From CAYNNP01 sp964398215 (GTDB lineage Bacteria > Planctomycetota > Planctomycetia > Pirellulales > Pirellulaceae), in assembly GCA_964398215.1 (NCBI GenBank), contig CAYNNP010000177.1, forward strand, positions 1 through 13,921: DNA of 13,921 bases, in the 5' to 3' direction. The notes beneath the pieces were generated by a model. The model did not search any database and was not told the DNA's origin. It saw only the letters and a list, made by a program, of their open reading frames with translations. The first letter of the stretch is position 1, and each line of letters opens with the position of its first letter. Positions 1-5,568 of the stretch are shown here, piece by piece. The translations under genes were made by a program, and so were the position numbers.

Positions 1-97
1 CTCACGCTTCGGGTTACCAAAAACCAATGCCTGCAACTCCAAACGGCCGGAGGCCGACACAACTTCTTGTCCTCAGCTAGAGCGTACTGCTTGGCGA
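1..97. repeat. Edge of an intergenic, probably dispersed, structured repeat
   Basis: This non-coding stretch lies downstream of the receptor gene and is cut by the window edge. A perfect small inverted repeat is visible: CGGCC at 44-48 and GGCCG at 52-56 around a 3-base loop. The beginning (CTCACGCTTCGGGTTACC) resembles short intergenic repeats that I recall as common in Pirellulaceae genomes; that is memory, not a search. No T-run follows the hairpin on either strand, so it is not an obvious terminator. Confidence 0.3.
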
Positions 98-3000
98 TCA
101 ATTGGAGGATGCTGGAGGGGAATCGATGTTCGTTTTCGACCTACCAATCATCGGTTCGAGTGCTTTTTGAATTGCTGGCTGCAGGTTCTTGATCTTTGTG
201 TCTGTGGTCACGACGTTTTCCGGATTGGTGAAGTCGATTTTGGAAAGCGTCTTTTGCCGCATTGTCCACAACACGGTATCGCTAGGGTCCCATGCAACCG
301 CGTAAGCTCTACTGCTGTTGGGAAGCCAAAACGAATGGCGAGATTTCTGTTTTCCATCCGAGCCAAAGAACAGCAGGTTGGCTCGATTGATCCAGTTGCT
401 TTTGTTCGGCGTGGAGGTGATCGACAAACGCAATTTGTCACGGACTTGATAGTAGCCCGGCCCCGTTACGGTCCGCACTCGATCACTCGCTTTGTCGTCT
501 GGTGGCATGACGCGAAACCGATTGGGCGCCGATTCAATGGGGCCATGCTCGGAAACCACCAAGGCATTCTCGGCAAGCGATTTTGCTAGATTTTGCAGCG
601 CCTCCGGTCCATTGTCGTTGGCGAAATCGTTCAGAGTGTCTTTGCCACACGGCGTCCCAAAAAGGTTCATGCTCGCGCGATAGGCTAAGTGCTTTCGTTC
701 CTCTACGTCATCGGGAATCGGCAGTTCTTGTTTCAGGCGTGCCATGATCTTCTCGAGCCACCAACCATCACGGTTATCATCACGGTCGAGGGGATCCTGC
801 AAGAGAATCGCACCCGAATTGAGGGTCACACCATCAGCGACTTTCGCGGCGATCCAATCGCCCACACGGGCTGTCTTCCAATCCTCGGATGCCTGGTCAC
901 GGCGTCCTACTCCGATTCCCGCTGAATACAATTCTGTGTAATGGCCTGGGTTGAGTCGGTAATAGGTCAGGGCACCGCGCGTCATCCACCTGGTTGATTC
1001 TATGGGGATTGGTTTTCCATTGATATCGACCGCCGACTGTCGCACTTGTTGCCAGTTCCTGGCGTGAAATACGACGCGTGTCTTGCCTGAGTTGTACAGC
1101 AAGATGCGTGACTTCAAAGGCGTTCCCAGCGGATGCTGTTTCGAGTGTCGATCAAGCACCCACGCCATTCGTAATCCACTGTCTAACGCTGGTCCCCAAG
1201 GTGCTTTGGTGAATCGTTCAGGCAGTGGAGCACCAGGTTTGAAGTCCGACTGCAGGCCGTTTTCAAGACACGCTCGAATGGGGCTCGTGTGAATCGCGGC
1301 TACTTCATCCAAGATTGCTACCAGTTCCCCAGCCGCCCAATCACGAGAGCCATCCATCCGCTTGATGACCGGAGCAAACTTGGATTCAAACGCGTTGACC
1401 GAACCACGATTACTTTTTGCAAAACCCTTGACGCTGGCCAGCAATAGATTTACCAGTCCACCTGGGAATTTGCCGCTCAGCCGAGTGTTATGTCGCCAAT
1501 ACTTGAACAGCTCTCGGGCTTTTGGGTTGTTTGGTTGCGGTTGCAATGCCAAGTCACTGCCATCGGTGTGACCTGAGTAAATGCTGCCCGTCCAAGCTCC
1601 CTGTGGCGCGTTTCGAATCTCCACTTTTGCGCGAAAAGAATGCCAAGTGTCCTTGATCGCATTTCGAACCATCATCGAACTAAATGGTTCACCTTCCTTG
1701 GCAAGCGATTCGTCAGGATACATGCGTGCAAAGACAGCACGGCGCGGCGCTAGGATCACGTTGCCGAAAGTTGGTTTGCTGCTTCCAAGCCCTTGCATGA
1801 TCTCGCCATCAATGCTGATGTCAATCGTGCGTTCTCGTTTATCGGGATTGCGATCAGAGAGCCGAAGGGGTTGGTCAGAAACATTTTGGGCGACCAAATA
1901 AAGGTTGCCCGGGCTGCCTGGGTATCGCGGCTGACCAGGAGTCGGTCGAGCGACGATTGCGATTCGCAGTCCTGATACAGGTTCGCCCCACATCAATCGT
2001 CGTTCCGTTTCTGGCGGTAGGCTGATCCCTTGTTTTTGGTCTTGGCCGCCCTTTGTTGGGTCGTTGTCCGTGATCTGTTCGGCACTCACGTCCAAGATTT
2101 GACGGATCGATTCAGGTACTGCCGATAGCTCGCTGGCTTGCACACTGACTTCGCGAATATCAGTCGGATTGGAGAAGTCAATTTTCCGCAATTGATTCTG
2201 ATCTGCAATCCAAACGGTTGTTTCGTCTGGAACCCAGGCGATTTGCCAAGTCATCCATCCATCGGCAAGCGCGAAGGAATGGGAGATCGATTTGTCGATT
2301 GTGATGGTCCCGGAATTTGTGAACCGATCGCCCGCGAAATTCTTGCTGACGGTAAGCCGCCCGCCATTCAATTGATAGTAGCCCGATCGATTGACCAAGC
2401 GAGGTTGATCGACGGGGCTTGGCGGAATCGTACGGAAAAGATGTCCGCCGGGTTTCAGCTTTCCATGAAACGGAATGTGGCCGCGTTCTACCGTCAGTTG
2501 CTGCACAATGGTTTCAAGGTTTAGTGCGGACTGGGCGGCAAAATTGTCAAGTTCAGCGCGCGTTGCGGGAAAACCGAACAACTCCAACGTCAAGTCTTGC
2601 AATAGCTTTTTGCGATCGGCTTCTCCAGCAGGAACGGGCAGCAAACGTTTTACGCGCTGCGTCACGAAAGCCTTCCACAGATCCTGTGCGTCTTTTGGAT
2701 TTTGCAGAAACCGACTGTCACTGCCTTTGCTAGTTCCGACTCGAGTGGGGCTGAACTGTAAATCGATTTCGCCTGGCGAGAATCGCACGACTGTGCCTTG
2801 CTCGGCTTCGATGGTTGACCCGACTCTTGCGTTTTGCCAATCCGCAGTCTTTTCCAAACCAATTTTGACGCCGCTCGTTGCCGTTTCACAAAACTCTCCG
2901 GGTCGAAGGCGAAAAACATTCAACCTGGCCATCGTGGACCAACTCAAGGCCGTGACCTTGATAGGCTTGCGATCAGAATTTAAAGCCGTGTCAACCAACT

Positions 3001-4714
3001 GTTGCCATGAGGGCATCACGAACCAAACGGTTTGATCGCCTGAATTGTGTACCAGTAAACTAGCTTTGAGCTGCGTTCCCATCGCGTACTCTTTGGCTCG
3101 TGTGCCAGTGTAGAGTGCAGCTCGCAAACCACTTTCATTCACTTCACCCCACGCCGCTTGATTCAAAACGTCAGGCATTGGAAATCCTTCCAGAACGCGG
3201 AGGGTGTTTTCAGAATTCAGAGCATTGTGAATCGGAATTCGGTGAATCTGAGCCACGCGATCCAGCAGCAATGCGGCTTGTTCGGGGGACCAGTCTTTTT
3301 CGGAATCGAATTGCGGAAGCAGCTTGTCAAAACGTTTTGCGAGTTCAGACCCGTCGTTCAGTTTGTTAAAGTACAACAGCATTTCTTTTAACTTGCCGAT
3401 CATTGCTCCCGGAATCTTGCCATCTGCCCGCGAACTGGCTTGCCAAGACTTGAACAGTTTTCGCGCTTCTTCGTCGTTCGGTTGCAGTTGTCCTTTCACT
3501 GATGCTTGGTTTTGAGGTTCGGCTGGTTTGAGTGGTTCTGGCACGGGAGTCGCGGCCTGAAGCATCGACAAGGGTATCGCGATCACGCAGGTCAGAACGA
3601 TGGCTGCCGCCAACGCTCGTCTGGACACACGCCGACGCCGGACGTTCTCGGATAGTACCGATCGCAATCGAAAGTGAAGTGAAGATGTGCGTGTCATCGC
3701 CAGTCCACACGCGTGAATCCAATTTGCACGCGGCGCTCCGGTCGCGATACTCAAAAGATGTTCCGCATAAGTTGATGCTCTGACGCCGCCGGCCAAGACA
3801 AGATCATCACAAGCACGCTCGCGCAGCACATGCATTCGCCAAGCCGCGAACCAGACCAGCGGATTGAACCAATGCAATGCGCAAGCGAGTTGTGCAAGTA
3901 GCAGGGTCAAAGTATCACGCCGTTTGACGTGCGCCAGTTCGTGCATCAATACCGAATTTAAACGGGCTTGATCCCAGTTGACCGCTACGATTGGTAGCAG
4001 CAAGCGGTGCCGAGCGATTCCCCAAACGAATGGTACGGACTGACGATTCGAAAGCATGACTTCAACTGGCAACCCGATTCCCAGGAGTTTCTGGCATTCT
4101 GCTATACGGTCATGGATCGGACTTGAAGCTGGAAGTGTTTCGCATCGCCGCGTTACTTTTCCTATCCAAAGACGCGCTACAAGTAACCGCAGGACTAAGA
4201 AAATGAATCCTGCCACCCAAAGGCATCCGCCAATCTTGCTCCATGTCCACATTGGTTTCGGTTTCGCGGCGGCAGTGCCAGACGTTGAGACCGAAACTGG
4301 GGCCATTTTTGTTGGCAAAGTTGCCGTTTGCGAAACCACGACCTGATCGATCGAAGTTTCATTTACCGGCGGTTCATCTGCCACGTCCGAAAACGGCGTC
4401 ATCGGGAACGAAACCGGATCGGGAATTGCCAGGTCGGACGAAGTGCTGGTTGTGGCGATGTGCGGCGGGCTGCTGGGCGACAGATTCCAATGAGGAAGAA
4501 TTTGCCAAGCAGGAAGTGTTGATGATGCGACTGGTAGCACGAGAATTGCAATGATTGCCAATAGCCAAGTCAGATGTCGTGTCGATGCGGAATCTCGTTT
4601 CATCGCTACTGCGGCTACGCAGGCCAGCAGTATGATAGCCGTCGACTTGCAAATCACATCCAACAGCAGTGGCCTTGCTACATCAAAACTATCCCAAGTC
4701 AATAAGGAATTCAT
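98..4714 (-). CDS. BlaR1/MecR1-like M56 membrane metalloprotease receptor with duplicated ectodomain
   Basis: Predicted signal-transducing zinc protease of the inner membrane that would trigger inactivation of the BlaI-type repressor encoded just upstream. The chosen ATG at 4714 gives 1538 residues. Hydrophobic segments are seen near 16-38, 48-70, 161-184 and 367-388, with another at 269-292. The M56 zinc motif HELAH is at 258-262 and a downstream ERACDD (299-304) may supply the third ligand. After the last membrane segment comes an unusually large ectodomain: repeat A (~411-880), a middle module (~909-1050) and repeat B (~1061-1520). BlaR1 of staphylococci is about 600 residues and ends in a penicillin-binding domain; nothing like that is seen here, so beta-lactam sensing is unlikely. 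The signal is unknown. A longer start at 4744 is open but would overlap blaI and lacks the good ribosome-binding site at 4722-4729. The family call is strong; the sensor function is inference. Confidence 0.9.
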   Translation of the reverse strand: MNSLLTWDSFDVARPLLLDVICKSTAIILLACVAAVAMKRDSASTRHLTWLLAIIAILVLPVASSTLPAWQILPHWNLSPSSPPHIATTSTSSDLAIPDPVSFPMTPFSDVADEPPVNETSIDQVVVSQTATLPTKMAPVSVSTSGTAAAKPKPMWTWSKIGGCLWVAGFIFLVLRLLVARLWIGKVTRRCETLPASSPIHDRIAECQKLLGIGLPVEVMLSNRQSVPFVWGIARHRLLLPIVAVNWDQARLNSVLMHELAHVKRRDTLTLLLAQLACALHWFNPLVWFAAWRMHVLRERACDDLVLAGGVRASTYAEHLLSIATGAPRANWIHACGLAMTRTSSLHFRLRSVLSENVRRRRVSRRALAAAIVLTCVIAIPLSMLQAATPVPEPLKPAEPQNQASVKGQLQPNDEEARKLFKSWQASSRADGKIPGAMIGKLKEMLLYFNKLNDGSELAKRFDKLLPQFDSEKDWSPEQAALLLDRVAQIHRIPIHNALNSENTLRVLEGFPMPDVLNQAAWGEVNESGLRAALYTGTRAKEYAMGTQLKASLLVHNSGDQTVWFVMPSWQQLVDTALNSDRKPIKVTALSWSTMARLNVFRLRPGEFCETATSGVKIGLEKTADWQNARVGSTIEAEQGTVVRFSPGEIDLQFSPTRVGTSKGSDSRFLQNPKDAQDLWKAFVTQRVKRLLPVPAGEADRKKLLQDLTLELFGFPATRAELDNFAAQSALNLETIVQQLTVERGHIPFHGKLKPGGHLFRTIPPSPVDQPRLVNRSGYYQLNGGRLTVSKNFAGDRFTNSGTITIDKSISHSFALADGWMTWQIAWVPDETTVWIADQNQLRKIDFSNPTDIREVSVQASELSAVPESIRQILDVSAEQITDNDPTKGGQDQKQGISLPPETERRLMWGEPVSGLRIAIVARPTPGQPRYPGSPGNLYLVAQNVSDQPLRLSDRNPDKRERTIDISIDGEIMQGLGSSKPTFGNVILAPRRAVFARMYPDESLAKEGEPFSSMMVRNAIKDTWHSFRAKVEIRNAPQGAWTGSIYSGHTDGSDLALQPQPNNPKARELFKYWRHNTRLSGKFPGGLVNLLLASVKGFAKSNRGSVNAFESKFAPVIKRMDGSRDWAAGELVAILDEVAAIHTSPIRACLENGLQSDFKPGAPLPERFTKAPWGPALDSGLRMAWVLDRHSKQHPLGTPLKSRILLYNSGKTRVVFHARNWQQVRQSAVDINGKPIPIESTRWMTRGALTYYRLNPGHYTELYSAGIGVGRRDQASEDWKTARVGDWIAAKVADGVTLNSGAILLQDPLDRDDNRDGWWLEKIMARLKQELPIPDDVEERKHLAYRASMNLFGTPCGKDTLNDFANDNGPEALQNLAKSLAENALVVSEHGPIESAPNRFRVMPPDDKASDRVRTVTGPGYYQVRDKLRLSITSTPNKSNWINRANLLFFGSDGKQKSRHSFWLPNSSRAYAVAWDPSDTVLWTMRQKTLSKIDFTNPENVVTTDTKIKNLQPAIQKALEPMIGRSKTNIDSPPASSN
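155..1534 (-). repeat. Ectodomain repeat B of the M56 receptor (protein-level duplication)
   Basis: Encodes about residues 1061-1520 and mirrors repeat A: PNNPKARELFKYW, WGPALDSGLRMAW, LLYNSG with VVF, W.TARVG.WIAA, SMNLFGTPC, YYQVRDKLRL, and KIDFTNP near the end. The same landmarks occur in the same order at similar spacing, which supports a tandem duplication of a whole multi-part sensor unit. Confidence 0.8.
1565..2062 (-). repeat. Third, shorter copy of the WG-GLR sensor module between repeats A and B
   Basis: Encodes about residues 885-1050. It opens with MWGEPVSGLRIAIV and continues with NLYLVAQNVSDQPLRL, matching the WG..SGLR...L.NSG core of repeats A and B. It lacks the helical and YYQ/KIDF parts. 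It looks like a beta-rich module that occurs three times in the receptor, twice inside the long repeats and once alone. Confidence 0.6.
2075..3484 (-). repeat. Ectodomain repeat A of the M56 receptor (protein-level duplication)
   Basis: Encodes about residues 411-880. The order of landmarks matches repeat B: an opening PNxxxARxLFKxW, then WGEVNESGLRAAL, NSG followed by VWF, W..ARVG..I.A, a helical LTLELFGFPAT segment, a YYQ...L strand cluster, and KIDFSNP near the end. The copies are strongly diverged and would not be seen as a nucleotide repeat, so the duplication is old. Confidence 0.8.
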
Positions 4715-4715
4715 G

Positions 4716-5105
4716 CTACCGCCCCTCTCTTTTGGCTTGTTCAATCAGTTCGATCAAGCGTTTGCGTTCATCGTCGTCGATCGCTTCCTTGCGGGAATGC
4801 AAATGCGCGGCTAACGCTTCTTCGAGTGAGCCACCAAAGAATGTATGCAGCACGTTTTCAAGTGCTGTCCTGCCAGCTTTGCCTCGAGACTGCCGAGGCG
4901 TATAGATCACCTCGCGGCCTTTTTTCTTGCGACGCAAGAACCCTTTTTCTTCCAAGATATGCATCATTCGGCGGACCGCCATTGTCGTTGGTGGCGACGG
5001 GATATGTTGCACCACCTCCTTGACGGTAGCGCTTCCTCGCGCGAATACAGCGTCCATGATCTGCCGCTCACGGCGGCTAAGCTCAGGAAGTTTTCCCATC
5101 GACAT
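4716..5105 (-). CDS. BlaI/MecI-type winged-helix repressor
   Basis: Predicted DNA-binding dimeric repressor of 129 residues, the usual size for the family. The winged helix spans about 7-72: LSRRERQIMDAVF, then TVKEVVQ, then TTMAVRRMMHILEEKGFLRR leading to the wing GREVIYTP. The C-terminal part (about 80-125) contains NVLHTFFGGSLEEALAAHL, the typical BlaI dimerisation region, within which M56 partners are known to promote cleavage in staphylococci. The stop codon TAG is followed by one base and then the ATG of the M56 receptor, so the two are almost certainly co-transcribed and translationally coupled. ATG at 5105 has GAGG (5110-5113) only four bases upstream; Met3 (5099) has it ten bases upstream and is an equal alternative. 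Family members repress their own operon, so operators are expected just upstream. Its other targets cannot be read from sequence. Confidence 0.93.
   Translation of the reverse strand: MSMGKLPELSRRERQIMDAVFARGSATVKEVVQHIPSPPTTMAVRRMMHILEEKGFLRRKKKGREVIYTPRQSRGKAGRTALENVLHTFFGGSLEEALAAHLHSRKEAIDDDERKRLIELIEQAKREGR
4722..4729 (-). promoter_or_regulatory. Ribosome-binding site deciding the M56 receptor start
   Basis: The minus strand reads GAGAGGGG here, seven bases before the ATG at 4714 and inside the last codons of blaI. It supports the start at 4714 over the longer in-frame start at 4744, and implies that receptor translation is coupled to termination of blaI. Confidence 0.65.
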
Positions 5106-5138
5106 CTTTCCTCAAAGAATCGCCTAGCAATCTCGAAT

Positions 5139-5154
5139 CGTTAAAATGTTAACG
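5139..5154. promoter_or_regulatory. Candidate BlaI operator, proximal dyad
   Basis: CGTTAAAATGTTAACG is a perfect dyad with 6-base arms around AATG, centred about 40 bases upstream of the blaI start. Position and symmetry suit an autorepression site for a dimeric winged-helix repressor. The sequence does not match the TACA/TGTA core of staphylococcal bla operators, so the assignment is by position only. Confidence 0.4.
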
Positions 5155-5178
5155 CATCACCTGCCAGGTTATTAGTCA

Positions 5179-5204
5179 CAAAGCGATATTTTTTTAGCGC
5201 TTTG
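5179..5204. promoter_or_regulatory. Candidate BlaI operator or hairpin, distal dyad
   Basis: CAAAGCG (5179-5185) and CGCTTTG (5198-5204) are perfect 7-base inverted repeats around a 12-base A/T-rich centre. It lies about 45 bases from the proximal dyad. Two spaced dyads are common in bla/mec control regions, but this could equally be an RNA hairpin. Confidence 0.3.
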
Positions 5205-5260
5205 CCAAGACCTCCGTTTTTTAATGAAAAACAGCATGCAATCGCCGAAAAAGTCGGTGT

Positions 5261-5340
5261 TTCGTTTAGCCGGCAGCCGTAGACGCACGCGAGTGCGCGC
5301 TTAGATGATCCCGTGCGTCTTCGGCTGCCGGTGAAACGAA
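5261..5340. repeat. 80-bp long inverted repeat with competing inner hairpin
   Basis: The left arm 5261-5289 and right arm 5312-5340 are 29 bases each and pair with only three mismatches around a 22-base loop. The core CCGGCAGCCG/CGGCTGCCGG is exact. A second hairpin, CGCAC (5284-5288) with GTGCG (5293-5297) around a GCGA tetraloop, uses bases of the left arm and so competes with the long stem. No clear target-site duplication flanks it. It could be a REP/MITE-like dispersed element or part of a structured transcript. A 79-codon minus-strand frame that crosses both arms is not considered a gene. Confidence 0.75.
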
Positions 5341-5352
5341 TTAATCGACAAA

Positions 5353-5403
5353 CCCTCAAGACTCGGTCATTTCGGCCCAAGCCTAAAGCTTTGAGGGCTT
5401 TTT
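5353..5403 (+). terminator. Orphan rightward terminator-like hairpin
   Basis: CCCTCAA (5353-5359) pairs with TTGAGGG (5391-5397) and is followed by CTTTTT (5398-5403). The loop is long (31 bases) and includes a small GGC/GCC stem at 5374-5383. No plus-strand gene lies upstream in the window before blaI's start, so it would end an unannotated transcript or act in a leader. The long loop makes it a modest candidate. Confidence 0.4.
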
Positions 5404-5471
5404 GATTTAATCGTTTGACCGTCAGTTGCAGGCGTACTTGCCTAAAGTTGCATGCGTCTACGAATGCCAGT

Positions 5472-5519
5472 TGATTGAATCAGTCCACAACGACCAGATT
5501 GCGTGGCATCGACTATAAT
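5472..5519 (+). promoter_or_regulatory. Candidate operon promoter with adjacent palindrome
   Basis: A perfect -10 box TATAAT is at 5514-5519, 49 bases before the ATG at 5569. The -35 region around 5491-5496 (CGACCA) is poor, which would fit a promoter needing an activator or an alternative sigma factor. The 11-base perfect palindrome TGATTGAATCA (5472-5482) sits just upstream of the -35 position and is a candidate regulator site. Confidence 0.4.
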
Positions 5520-5568
5520 AGACGCTGGTTTGTTGTTCTCTTTTACTGCCCAAGCTTGCAGAACCGTA

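Noticed and set aside
2475..3035. 186-codon plus-strand open frame inside the receptor gene
   Set aside because: It lies antisense to well-conserved ectodomain sequence, has a Ser/Arg/Cys-rich composition typical of shadow frames and no recognisable domain.
4715..4744. N-terminal extension of the M56 receptor (ten extra residues, MNKPKERGGS)
   Set aside because: It would overlap the end of blaI, places a polar stretch before the first membrane segment, and ignores the strong GAGAGGGG site seven bases before the ATG at 4714.
98..5105. A beta-lactam resistance (bla/mec) locus
   Set aside because: The repressor/receptor pair is present, but there is no penicillin-binding sensor domain, no beta-lactamase gene and no alternative penicillin-binding protein.
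5141..5380. 79-codon minus-strand open frame in the divergent region
   Set aside because: It translates both arms of the long inverted repeat and the terminator-like hairpin, and shows no family resemblance; it is best explained as non-coding.
5503..5568. GTG start 22 codons upstream for the PSCyt/PSD protein
   Set aside because: It includes the TATAAT box and would bury the clear signal peptide that begins at the ATG at 5569.
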